Shown: one piece after another, positions 11,601 to 22,004 of the stretch
Position numbering within the stretch: the first letter of the stretch is position 1
Layout of the letters: each line of letters starts with the position of its first letter
Source: Spizellomyces punctatus DAOM BR117
Lineage: Eukaryota; Chytridiomycota; Chytridiomycetes; Spizellomycetales; Spizellomycetaceae
Direction: 5' to 3'
Assembly (NCBI RefSeq): GCF_000182565.1
Contig: NW_015971543.1
Coordinates: 1,118,138 to 1,182,137 of the forward strand
DNA: 64,000 nucleotides
The notes under the pieces: model-generated
What the model saw: only the letters and a program-made list of their open reading frames with translations
Databases searched by the model: none
Told to the model about the DNA's origin: nothing
Position numbers and translations under genes: made by a program

Positions 11601-14418
11601 ATGGATAAGGAATTTTCCAAAGCGAGGACCGCTCAGATAGTTCCATCCAACGGAAGCGCCATCAGAAACCAGGACATCGAATTTGACCAGGTGTACATGG
11701 ATGCCGACTTCGCCTTCGGTCGGATGCGCCGGGCAGTCGGGAAAGGGCGGATCAAAGGCATTCCCGGGAATAAAAGTATCGAATTTGTTTTTCAAAGTAT
11801 TTCTCAAGACGTCACCCTTGTTCGATCGCATGATGAAGGGATCGTAGGGTGTCGGGGTGTTGCGATCGCCGAATTCTTCTTCTTCCAGCTGATAGAGATG
11901 ACCTGAGGGGTCTGCGACGAGAGATAATAAGTACGCAAACAAAGTACTGAAAGCCATGTCAGTACACGTCTTCCGCACCATGCCAGCCAAATCTATTGAA
12001 CAGAATATTTCGGTTCAGAGCAGATATGTTGCGGGCCACTTCCCGTACAGGGATGCCCCTGTCCACAAAATTCTGTCTAGGTGTCGGAATGAGAGTGAAG
12101 GTGCTTCCAGGTTGCGGATCTCTGTTCATGGCGTTAACTTCCTTCTCGGTCGCAGGTCGGAAGTCCTGAAAATTATGGAAGAGGTGAATTGCGAGATTGG
12201 TTGTGAGATTGGTTTTTGAAAATGGATAAGATAACTTACGGATCCTTCCGGTATGGGACCCCACATTTCCGTAGGCCAAGGGACTCGCGGCGACTTCTGG
12301 TGAATTTTACCAGCAATGAAATTGGGAAATCCGGGGCGGTCAAGTGTGGGGTTTGGCGGGGCTTGACGGTCCGGTAGAACCCGCAGAGGCAGAATTTGCT
12401 TTCCGTTGGGATAGGTCAAACTGCCGTCTTGTAGAGTATCAAAGGTACGGAAAATGCCCCACATTCCAAGAGTAAAGTGCGGATACAACTAGAGGAAGAG
12501 ATATGTATAAGTTCAAGAGTTTAAGCACCGGGAAGATACAACATGACATACGTGGCAATGGAAGATCGCATCGCCGATACTTTTCTAAAATTCAGACAGA
12601 GAGAGAGAGGCATTAGAAAAAGGAAAATCAGCAAAAGGAATCATCTGGTTTTCAACACACCAGGCGGGATCCTGCACCATATAAGGCCGTAAAGGTCGTT
12701 GCCCATTGCGGGGACAATGAGAAGGAATCAATGATCGGACTGTCCACTTTGCCATCGACGGCATACCATTGATGGACTATAAGAGGCAAAGTACATGAAT
12801 AATACATCGAAGTACGTTGACGCCGAGAAAGCATAAAACAAACCATGCCAGTGAAAAACTAGCACAGCAAAGCCGTATTAGTTATGAATGTTTTTTCTTC
12901 AAGCGTTTGCGTAATACTAGCTTACCATGCGTCTCTCTAACACCACCATGGACAACGCGGAACTTTACAGGATCGCCAGCATAGTTGAAGAAAACAAGGC
13001 CAGGATCACCATGCATCCACGAAGAATGATGCTGTTCTTCGCCGTACACGGGTACTTCCAGAGTTCCAGCTTTAATGCGATCGAAGACATCGCTTTGACG
13101 ATTACGAAGTGGTTCGGAACGATAGTCTACGGTGAAGCAGACAAAAGATTAAGTAACCGAAAATATTGGACTGGGTAATCCCGGATGCTTACTGATTGCA
13201 TGCACGGCGTCTTCCTCTTTGGCATTAATTTGGGCGTGGTTCGTTACAAATTTGTTGGGACCGCATGGGCTTTCCGTCAGGGTACGACCAAATCGAATCT
13301 CAGGCTCATCGTGAAAGATTGTCACATGCTCCCGAAACGAAGCGGTGGGGTGGTGAAGTTCCGGTTCTTCGTCAAAGAAGTTTGCCTTGAAGTTCTCGAA
13401 TCCACTGGAGGAGTTATAAACTGTTAGAGAATGAAGTTGAGGCGCCTTGCCACTTTTGGTACTTACGGGGGTTTAGGGGGATGGATATCGGCAGTTAACC
13501 CATCACGAATGGGTTCCCCAGTATGCGGATCTGTCCACCTGGAACCGTAAGGCTCCACGATGAGAGCGCCAAACAGTCCATGCAAATTGGTGTCATTCTC
13601 CGTGCCTGGAAAAACAATGTGATTGTTCAATTGAGTAAGAATCCGATCCTAGAAGCAATCGCAGCCCTTAAGACGTACCTCCGAGATTTCCGGCATCGCC
13701 GATGTGGAATACCCCTTGGTGACTGCATTTCCAGTGGTAAGTATATTTACCGCCAGGAGGAGCCAAAGACGGTGGATTGCGGCCGACTAATAATAAGAAA
13801 GGGTCAGCACGGGCTGCTGAGCGGGGAATTTTGAAAGTACTTACCCGCAGATCCATCAGATTTAACATCATGTCCATCTAATGCCACATGCATCCCTACA
13901 GGATGCTTCCTGATTTTGTTCTCCAGCACGATGGTGACGGTATCATGCAAGTTGCAGCGGAGCACAAGTGGGCGGACGAGGGGATTGAGTTCGACCCGCG
14001 GTGCTTTTGCTGAGGGAATCAACGGATCCGGCGAAACGAACGAATGAGCGTAGCGTTCAAGAGCGTCCTCGTTTTCTATTAAACAAGCGCTATAAGTTTC
14101 GCAGAATTGTGACTGGAATACCGGACTAGCAAAATTACCTTTGAGAGCGAACATTAAACCATTCGGGTCATGATCCCCGTATACATTATAAACGATCGGA
14201 ACTTCCAAGGCAACCACATCTAACGTACGAGACAATGAGCTCTAACTTGCATCACTTGATAGGAGGCAAATCTCACCATAGTGGCGATTTTGGCGTTTGA
14301 CAGCTACGGTGAAGTCAAACGAATCTACATCGTGGCCATGGACAAAGGCCGGAACTGCGAGCAACAAAGTGCCAAGTGACAGGCACTTTACAGCATGAAA
14401 TGAAGCCCCAAAGAGCAT
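8672..14418 (-). CDS. Giant multidomain multicopper oxidase, MnxG/McoA-like, with signal peptide and C-terminal hydrophobic tail
   Basis: About twenty exons spread over 5.7 kb give a product I estimate at about 1,500 aa. The ATG at 14418 opens a signal peptide (CLSLGTLLLAVPAFVHG). Repeated cupredoxin-like blocks follow, with histidine motifs GMHVALDGHDV, HWKCSHQGVFH, HVFHWHVHQW, IFHCHLYPHF…GMWGIF, GIHVHLVKFDV, FRNHRHHGLIGALLVE and ISLHVHGHVF. It ends GDWAVRAGNLRSHVVEGMW plus a hydrophobic tail (GAWLGILGTIVATFF), which suggests a GPI signal or membrane anchor. Checked exons include 14418–14277, 14219–14139, 12858–12844 (15 nt) and 12584–12552 (33 nt). MnxG and McoA are bacterial multidomain oxidases of Mn(II). 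The substrate here (Mn, Fe or organic) is unknown. The family is well supported by the motif set; the closest subfamily is inference. Confidence 0.85.
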
Positions 14419-14533
14419 GCCTCGAACGAAAAGGAATGTTGACAGGTTCCGGTGATTGATTGAGACAGTTGAAGGGAGAGAGGCCTTCGCATCCAGCGGA
14501 CTTTTATAGCGAGAAGGACTGCAGCCATCTTTA

Positions 14534-15217
14534 ACAGAGCACGATCGAGTGAAAGTAATCGTCTGATGTCTGTCGCAATCTGCATCCTACTCGGAAAGGC
14601 AACGATGCGCCTTGGAGCAAGGCTGAGGGCGAACCTAGGTGTATTCTGTAACGTCTTTTACTAAAAGCGAATGATGAGAAGCTGCGGCTCGCTGAGCTTG
14701 TCCTTTCAACCAGAAGATTACCACGAGGAGGGGGCAAAGAAATTGGTGGAAAATGAACGTAGCAACAAGTACGGACAGAGCACGATCGAGTGAAAGTAAT
14801 CGTTTGATGTCTGTCGCAAATCTGCATCCTACTCGGAAAGGCAACGATGCGCCTTGGAGCAAGGCTGAGGGCGAACCTAGGTGTATTCTGCAACGTCTTT
14901 TACCAAAAGCGAAGATGAGAGGCTGTCCTTTCAACCAGAAGATTACCACGAGGAGGGGGCAAAGAAATTGGTGGAAAACGAACGTAGCAACAAGTACGGA
15001 CAGAGCACAATCGAGTGAAAGTAATCGTTTGATGTCTGTCGCAAATCTGCATCCTACTCGGAAAGGCAACGATGCGCCTTGGAGGGCGAACCTAGGTGTA
15101 TTCTGCAACGTCTTTTACCAAAAGCGAAGATGAGAGTCTGACCTTTGAACCAGAAGATTACCTACCACGAGGAGCGGGCAAAGAAATTGGTGGAAAACGA
15201 AGTAGCAACAAGTACGG
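14534..15217. repeat. Tandem repeat, about three copies of a 217–241 bp unit
   Basis: Near-identical units begin at 14534, 14775 and 15000, each starting ACAGAGCACGATCGAGTGAA (one base changed in copy 3). They end after a shared AGCAACAAGTACGG-type stretch. Copy 1 has an extra segment (GCTGCGGCTCGCTGAGCTTG area) missing from later copies, and copy 3 lacks about ten bases in its middle. The array lies just upstream of the oxidase start and creates overlapping repetitive open frames on both strands that should not be taken as genes. Confidence 0.93.
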
Positions 15218-15544
15218 CAAGGCTGCTGGCTTCACATCAGACGACAAAATTGCGTTCGAGGAGCAATTTGAAAGATTGCTACTGCTGCTCCGCAACTCCG
15301 ATTGATGGGTCCATGAAGAATTCGTTCCACTTTGTATCCAATGCTCTGCGTTGTTTTCCACAACGAGCAGATTGGCGTACATTTCTACAGGTTCTTTTAT
15401 CTGTTGCGCCAACGTCCTCTTTGAACCCAATTTTCAAAAATCGTTACGGTCAAACCTATCCAGCGTGTTCAAATGCCCAAACTCCGCTGCTCCGCAGCTG
15501 TTACCCTTGGGGGATGACGCTATCACGGGACCTTGTGCTGACAT
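15158..15544 (-). pseudogene. Possible broken ORF with one in-frame TGA
   Basis: Starting from the ATG at 15544 there are 36 codons, then TGA near 15436–15434, and the same frame runs on to TAA at 15158. Both halves look compositionally like protein (CGAAEFGHLNTLDRFDRND, then LAQQIKEPVEMYANLLVVEN). The end runs into the tandem repeat. I recognise no family. A decayed gene is the simplest reading; chance is also possible. Confidence 0.25.
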
Positions 15545-16042
15545 AACAAAATGGTTGCTCGATTTCGAAAATGCAATATGATGGTATTGCATGCTCAACC
15601 ATCATGGTGTCAGAAGTAACTTTGCTAAACAATGCGTCAAATGTATCATTTGGTACATCGTACATGTAGTAATGTAGCCGTGAGTTGGTTCGGTAACCTT
15701 GTAGAAGAAGCGGTTCAGACTGAACCGAGGGGGCCTTGTGGGTTGCGGGCTTGGAGAGCCGAATCTGGTAAGTTTGGCTGAGCCGGAAGGTCACCGTAGA
15801 CCCATATAGGGGATGTAGTGAATTTCTATAAATTACCGGAAGCTTTGTAGACGAAGTAGTTAAAGTGGGAGGAGAAAAGAAAAAGTCTCGCTCAGCGTGT
15901 AAATTATGACGAGTATGTTGATCTCGAAAACGTGTCCGCAACAAAGTCGCTCCTTCTCTCCTCCTGGCATGCCCTCGCTGCTTTGCCGACGACACAACTC
16001 TCCCATTCTCGTGGTTGCTCCCGCATTCCCACCAACCTCCTA
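15545..16042. other. Region upstream of the GH5 gene
   Basis: A 200-codon open frame on the minus strand (16103–15501) overlaps the first GH5 exon antisense. It shows no recognisable domain, so I leave it uncalled. This stretch probably carries the GH5 promoter. Confidence 0.35.
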
Positions 16043-17883
16043 ATGAGACCACCGTCATCCAGCCCCGGAACGCTTCCCGCAAGGCCGCTGCAACAACCGG
16101 CATTTTCCAAGTAAGTATACTCGTATGTTCACCAGTTTGAATCGGATACTACGGATTTTCCCCGAAAGGTCTGCTGCCCTCTCTGCATGGAATTGGCCCA
16201 GAGGAATGCACACCAAGATTGCCAGAGTGAAGAAAGTGGATACACGCACCCACCAGCTTTTGGATGAGCATGGTCGGACCCGTTTTTTTCGCGGTGTCAA
16301 CGTCGTGTTCAAAAGGCCGCCTTGGCATCCAGTTCTGGACCGGTTTGACGCCGTCACGTCGTTCGCCGAGGAAGATGCTCGTCTGCTTTCGAGTCTCAAT
16401 ATAAATAGTATCCGTTTAGGTGTGCACTGGGCGGGTGTTGAGCCTACTCGTGGTGAATATTCGTCAACTTATATTGCTGCCATCCGCCAAATTGTACAAA
16501 CGTGTGCTCGTTATGGAATATATGTGCTATTGGAGTTCCATCAGGATGTACTAGCTCCTCAATTTCGGGGCCATGGGGTTCCAGATTGGTTTGTGAATGA
16601 GGACTGGCTAAGTGGATGGAAGAAATGGCTGCGATTTCCGGTACCGAATAGATTCATACCTGCTCGAAGAGATGCGGACGGTATGCCACTGGAGGACGAC
16701 TGCAAAGGACTAACTTGGTACTTGCGTGAGTACACTTACTCTGGCTCTTTGATAGTTCATGTTCGTCAAACTAACGTAGTATCCCATTGGTGGGTTGTGG
16801 TGGAAAGTGTATTTCACCTATGCTGTTGCTGATGCATTTGGACGATGTAAGGTTGTGGCGGTTGCTACTTGACGGAGCGGCCCAATGAAGTGATCCAACT
16901 CTGCTCTAGTATACAACAACCATGACGGCCTCCTAGACGCATTTGCTGGCTATTGGCAGCATGTGGTTGAAGAATTTAAAACCGAGGCAAACATTTTAGG
17001 TTACGAGATCATGAATGAGCCATGGTAAATTGATGACATTTCTTGCTTGTGATGGATTCGTCGCTCATGCCTTCAGTCGATCACCTCTGCAAGGCCCGGA
17101 AATCATTGGAAGAATCCGTTGCTCCTCCTTCCTGGTTATGCAAGCGGAACTACACTCCATACCATGCACACCCATGTCGCACAGGGGATCCGCCGAGCAG
17201 ACCCTAATGCCATCATTTATTTTGAAGGTGCAACGTGGGATGTAACAACGAAAGCGCCATGTGTGCCAGGAGGCATCGAGTATGCGGATCGTTCTGTATT
17301 GAGTTATCATTTCTATCGCCCTCCCCAACGAACAGACATTGATACCTACATGAAACGTCGAAAAGCCGATGCTGTAAAGCTTGGTGGGTGCGGCCTCTTC
17401 ATGACGGAATGGGAGATGTGGTACGGTAACGGGAGCGACAAGCGATTTCAGGAGATGTGGGATACTGTTACCGCCGCCGATCGACATCACCAAAATTGGA
17501 TGGGGTGGGCATATAAATCCTTCGCACAAGGTAAAGGCAGTACAGATGGATCACTATTTGACGATGAGACGGGTAATAGGCGGCGGCAATTTGAGGAGCT
17601 GTGGAGTAGAACATTTCCTACCGCAGTAAGCGGCAACGTGATTACAATGAAGTTTGAAAGAGATACTGGAAGATTTGAACTCGCATTCGAGTTCAAAGCC
17701 TCCGTCAAAGAGCCGACAGAGATTGGCATTTCGGCAGAGATATGGTATCCTCAAGGGTACCGAGTGGAAATCACACCAGTGGGAGTAGCTCTTTGGCATG
17801 GAGACGCAAGAACTATTGTGTTAGATATAGACAGGAGCACTGCAAATGGAACCCAGATAAACGTGGTGATTGAGCGCCAATGA
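16043..17883 (+). CDS. GH5 glycoside hydrolase, endoglycoceramidase/EGCrP-like
   Basis: This is a (beta/alpha)8 retaining hydrolase resembling fungal endoglycoceramidase-related glucosylceramidases, which cleave glucose from glucosylceramide or sterol glucosides. Five exons are proposed: 16043–16110, 16169–16725, 16808–16846, 16910–17024 and 17094–17883. All phases match. The strong GTAAGTAT donor at 16111 argues for the short 5' exon over a start at 16125. Family motifs are FFRGVNVVFK, SIRLGVHWAGVEP, LLEFHQDVLAPQF, the acid/base Glu in EIMNEPW, and the nucleophile Glu in LFMTEWEMW. A C-terminal beta-sandwich-like region follows. There is no clear signal peptide, so an intracellular enzyme is likely. 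The exact substrate is inferred from the family. Confidence 0.9.
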
Positions 17884-18028
17884 TGAGAAAATATGTACGA
17901 AGCCAGGTGTAACCAGCTCGACAGTATGTTGTGGTGAAAGGAGGCGTCGAAACAAAGGCGTCACTTGAGGGTAACGACGTACTATGATACCACATTTCTT
18001 TTGCAACGCATCTTGGCCCTTACGAGCA

Positions 18029-18356
18029 TCAAGAGTTGTGAAGCAAACAGAGCACCTGATCAATAAGGTAGAACACCTGCATGAACCAGAGAATGGCTGG
18101 GGAAAGGCCATACACGCTGTTTGCAACATTGCTTAGCGCTTGGTAGCGTCCTACAGAATGTACCAAAAGCTAAAAGCCGGATGGAAAGGAGCAAATTAGA
18201 TATCGTTTCCAGACGGCCATTCGCTTTTGAAATGGTGAGGAGGGTGATTCGCTGCAAAGCACAGGAGTGTTGAAATACTTTTGCTGTTACTATAGTTACG
18301 GAGTTCAATCACGTGTGTTCCCATTCGTCGGAGGTATCGGAGCTTTCCAGTCCCAT
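18029..18356 (-). CDS. Small unrecognised single-TM protein (three exons)
   Basis: Exons 18356–18313, 18251–18215 and 18169–18029 splice with consistent phases to about 73 residues. The sequence begins MGLESSDTSDEWEHT (acidic), continues SPFQKRMALLVHSVGRYQ, and has one hydrophobic segment (GLSPAILWFMQVFYLI) before a TGA. A final donor at 18055 could instead splice to a 3' exon near 17997–17961 (ending YVVTLK). I do not recognise a family. The acidic head plus tail-proximal TM segment would suit a tail-anchored membrane protein. The gene is convergent with the GH5 gene. Confidence 0.5.
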
Positions 18357-18696
18357 GGTTCACCACCCAACCTAAACCCATCGACATACTTAAGGGACCT
18401 GTGAAAAATGCAGGAGAGCTCTCACAGTCATAGCAAAAGGCTACATCTTTGAGAAACTGGTTGAATCCAGGTCATTAGGAGGGCAATCAAGTTTGGAAGA
18501 ACGTAGAGGATGGAGCTCCCAACGGGTTCCCCAGCTGGAAGCCAAAGGGTAATAGTTCCTACAGGTTTGCCTCGCAATAGTCATGTATGAGGCAAAAACG
18601 CAGGAAGGAGATGCTGAGAACGTGAAAATAATGATAAAAATGCATGCAAACTACGCTAAATAAATAAATGAACCCTACACAAGACTTTGCGATGAT
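18357..18696. other. Intergenic region
   Basis: About 340 bp, AT-leaning. It is the 3' flank of DSS1 and the presumed promoter of the small membrane protein. I see nothing else. Confidence 0.4.
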
Positions 18697-21600
18697 CTAA
18701 CCTTCCACTACCCGTACAGTGATATTACCTCTCTGGGGATCTACTCTTTCTACCCTAACCTTCACCTCCTTGCCGACAAGATCTGGGCCCCCGGACCCAG
18801 GAGTCAACCCCACACCTCTGCCGATAGCAACATTCGCTGCAACCCCACCCAAATCCGTCAAGATCACCCACATTGCTCCGCTTCTGGTGTCAATCCCTGT
18901 CACTAAGGCATTGTACACTTCACCCTCTGATTTCGAAAGCGCATTATACTGCCTGTCATCAATTTGTTCCCTAAAGTCAACATACGGCATTTTCCAGCCT
19001 GGCGCTTTGTCACGCTCCCCTCGGCGAGCGAGCACCTCTCGTCTTCTGATCCATTCGCACGCCCAAAACCTGTCCGTTCGATCGGTTAGAACCTTTGTTC
19101 GTTTTTCAATGTCGAGCATACGATCCGCTATGCTACCGACTGCGTCTAGGTTGAAGGGTATCTTTTCCTTCAACATGTGGGCCTTCATGTTCCAGTGCAC
19201 AACCATATCTTTAAATCTTCTCAGCGGGCTGGTGACTTTGACATATCCAGCTGAGCTTCCCACTCCAGGGATACCCATACTGTAATGGGCTACAGGTGTC
19301 ACGTCCATCACCGCACCCGGCATGTACGGTAGTAACTTTCGAAATTCACCGAAAGGAATGACACCCGACGTCGGATCCTGTGCCTTTAAAACATTGGAAA
19401 GGACTTTCTCTGCCGTGTGGAAAGGCAGGTTTTTCGAGCGCACATGATCCAGCAGGTTTGGTTGCCCCCGATACATTGCGGGCACCCCATTCTCGGTACA
19501 CCATTTTGCCGCTATGCGACCGGCCAGGATCATACATTCAGCAACCATGAGATGACTCGGACTCAAATGCCCTGCCCCATTGACGCTCAAGTTTATTGTA
19601 GGCCATGTTTCGTTCGGAGGGTAATACGGTTCTGTTGGGAGGAGGGGCGTGAAAGGTTGAGGATACGGCTCCAATCCTATTCGAAATTCTGGCTGATCGG
19701 ACAAAAAGCCACCGTTTTGTAGGCGAGAGCGGAAGGCTCTCTCCATCGTCTTCTGAAGCTTACGCAAATCCTCCACACCATTCTGGCTCACGTCCTTTGC
19801 CGAATCCCCCGACACGCCAGGTTTGACATTTCGTTTGGCGAGCACTTGTCGTACCCACGGTGTTCGCTGATGGTCATGGAGCTGTACTCCATAGACATTG
19901 CTCCAATCTAGCACTTCGTCCACATCATCGTAATGAATAATCTTCACATTGCGCACGATACTAGGTTTCACGTCGCAATCAAGAATTTCCCCATTTTCGC
20001 CAACACGAGCACTGAAGGTCATCGCACACTGTGAAACACCGAGGTTGAACCTTTCATTACTCAGGAAGTCCGGCATCATAGGATAATGCCTTTCAGGTAA
20101 ATAGACGCTGTTGCCCCTTAGCTGAGCAGTGAGTGACAGAGGATGGCTGGGCGGTATATACGCAGTCGGGTCGGCAATATGGACATGTACCCACAAGCCG
20201 TCGGGGGTCTCTTCTACTGACATCCCATCGTCCAACTCATGTGCGGTAGGGTCGTCAATTACATACACCGGAAGGTTACCAAAATCGCGACGAATCTGTG
20301 CACAGGGATCAGTCGCGTAAAAAGATATCTCAGTCGGATCCGTCGGGGCGATAATCATAGATTTGACAAGATCTAGGACTTTTTGATTTAGGCCTTCATT
20401 TGTCGACGCTTTCCCGTTAGACTGCTCCACTCTCAACTTGCCCTCGTCATCAAATTGGAACTCTCTTACAAGCATCTGCTTGCCAAGGAGCTGAGCCTGT
20501 TGAGCAACGTCTTCTGCATAAGTGCTCAGCCCATGGCCCTCCAACGTCACCATCTTCCCCTTCTCGCTCGTTTGGTACAATGATGTATTCTCCCAAGGAG
20601 TCCATATGCCTATCTCCTTGAGCATTTGCATCGCCTCGCGTGATCCTGGCTTGTTGCCGTACAGAGGATATAATGCCTTCAGGATGCCACCTAATGCCAC
20701 CTGCCGATAAGGACTCGGGAAAACATCTGGTTCAAGAGCAGCATCCTTCAGAGCTGCAATGAAACTATGATCCGTATCTGTGAATTTCACAGCCGGTCGT
20801 TTCTTGCTTGCAGTCTCTAAGTCATGTTTCGAGTCACGATGCCATTCGACAAGACGGCGAGCCTTTCTCAAAAACTCCCGCAGCTCGTTAGTTTTCTTCT
20901 GTTCGCCAGCTGCACCGGCTGCTCGTACTTGGTCCCACATCCATCGAATTCGCTCACTCTCCGCGGCTGATCGGAGTATGAACTCGCGATTTGTTCGCAT
21001 GTGCCGGGGTTTGACTGGCTTATACAACCGCACGTTTCTGAGCAGAAAATTATACGTGGCGTACAGTTCTGCGGGTGTCGGGTCTCCATCACCGTCCCCG
21101 TAGAACACCCATCTAGCAACAGAATCTACTGTGACAGAACGTGCCTTCTTTTGCTCTCCAAATATTCTGTACGCCGAGGCAAACCGCTGGCGCATTGTAT
21201 AAGCATATGTCTCAGCTGCCTCCCGGAAATTCTCAATGTGGGCAATAGCAGTAGTGGGTATACCGGCGGCAGTAAGTAGCGCGGCAGATTCTGGAGATAG
21301 GCCGGCAGTTGCAAAGCTATTAGAGATGGGTTTCTGTACCACACTGCTGTAGGCCCATTCTGGCGCCTGGAACGTAACATCGCCTGCCCTGTGCAGAAGG
21401 AAATGGCCGTTATAAAGGATAGTTCGATATTCTGCACCAAAGGTGTCGTATTCTGGAGTTTTTGCAAGACAACCGACGTATGTCTTGTCACCACGGCGAA
21501 TTTCCACGAAGTCTCCAGGAGCAAGATCTGGTACAACAATTCGGTCCTCCAAGTCGTCGGCTTCCTCAACAGCGCGTAGACTTGCAGTGCGATCCCCAGT

Positions 21601-21783
21601 ACTTATATCCTCCAGATCGACCTCCTTGAGCGGAAAGGCTGTAACTTGTAAAGAACGTTGTGTCGGGGACTGCACCTTTGGTCGACCGGTGCAAGGAAGG
21701 CGGGACCTAACAGCGCCCACCGGCAACCCCGGTATCCCCGACAGCAACCATGTTGCCCGTCGGGTACGGCAACATCGTATCAT
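18697..21783 (-). CDS. DSS1: Mitochondrial RNase II-family 3'-5' exoribonuclease (DSS1/CYT-4)
   Basis: An uninterrupted 1,028-codon frame encodes this protein, the longest exon in the window. Fungal DSS1 is the exonuclease of the mitochondrial degradosome with helicase SUV3 and degrades and processes mitochondrial RNA. The N-terminus is Arg-rich with no acidic residues (MIRCCRTRRATWLLSGIPG), as expected for a matrix targeting signal. The RNB catalytic block reads DPTAHELDDGMSVE and VHVHIADPTAYIPPSHPL, with LPERHYPMMPD following. A C-terminal SAGYVKVTSPLRRFKDMVVH and an S1-like beta-rich end complete the family layout. The start at 21783 faces the stomatin-like gene across a 220-bp divergent promoter. 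Confidence 0.94.
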   Translation of the reverse strand: MIRCCRTRRATWLLSGIPGLPVGAVRSRLPCTGRPKVQSPTQRSLQVTAFPLKEVDLEDISTGDRTASLRAVEEADDLEDRIVVPDLAPGDFVEIRRGDKTYVGCLAKTPEYDTFGAEYRTILYNGHFLLHRAGDVTFQAPEWAYSSVVQKPISNSFATAGLSPESAALLTAAGIPTTAIAHIENFREAAETYAYTMRQRFASAYRIFGEQKKARSVTVDSVARWVFYGDGDGDPTPAELYATYNFLLRNVRLYKPVKPRHMRTNREFILRSAAESERIRWMWDQVRAAGAAGEQKKTNELREFLRKARRLVEWHRDSKHDLETASKKRPAVKFTDTDHSFIAALKDAALEPDVFPSPYRQVALGGILKALYPLYGNKPGSREAMQMLKEIGIWTPWENTSLYQTSEKGKMVTLEGHGLSTYAEDVAQQAQLLGKQMLVREFQFDDEGKLRVEQSNGKASTNEGLNQKVLDLVKSMIIAPTDPTEISFYATDPCAQIRRDFGNLPVYVIDDPTAHELDDGMSVEETPDGLWVHVHIADPTAYIPPSHPLSLTAQLRGNSVYLPERHYPMMPDFLSNERFNLGVSQCAMTFSARVGENGEILDCDVKPSIVRNVKIIHYDDVDEVLDWSNVYGVQLHDHQRTPWVRQVLAKRNVKPGVSGDSAKDVSQNGVEDLRKLQKTMERAFRSRLQNGGFLSDQPEFRIGLEPYPQPFTPLLPTEPYYPPNETWPTINLSVNGAGHLSPSHLMVAECMILAGRIAAKWCTENGVPAMYRGQPNLLDHVRSKNLPFHTAEKVLSNVLKAQDPTSGVIPFGEFRKLLPYMPGAVMDVTPVAHYSMGIPGVGSSAGYVKVTSPLRRFKDMVVHWNMKAHMLKEKIPFNLDAVGSIADRMLDIEKRTKVLTDRTDRFWACEWIRRREVLARRGERDKAPGWKMPYVDFREQIDDRQYNALSKSEGEVYNALVTGIDTRSGAMWVILTDLGGVAANVAIGRGVGLTPGSGGPDLVGKEVKVRVERVDPQRGNITVRVVEG

Positions 21784-22004
21784 TGCAGCAGCCCAAAAAT
21801 TGCCTTACCAAACACGAGTAACGACAAGAGTCAGAATGGTGACCAGTCTTGCCAGGTGGTAAGCGTCCATTCGACAAACGTTGTCACGGCAACAGCCCCA
21901 ACTGCCGATCGGTTGAGTCATCAGAACTGAACTCACCTCGTCACAACCTTGCTTTAAAAGCGCTTCCCCCAATCACAACGTTTTCCGCATTCCTGCTTTC
22001 AATC

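Noticed and set aside
14531-15133. Several 120–157 codon open frames on both strands
   Set aside because: They are produced by the tandem repeat and repeat the same peptide; there is no start context or homology.
15501-16103. 200-codon minus-strand open frame
   Set aside because: It runs antisense to the first GH5 exon, has no recognisable domain, and the plus-strand splice evidence is stronger.
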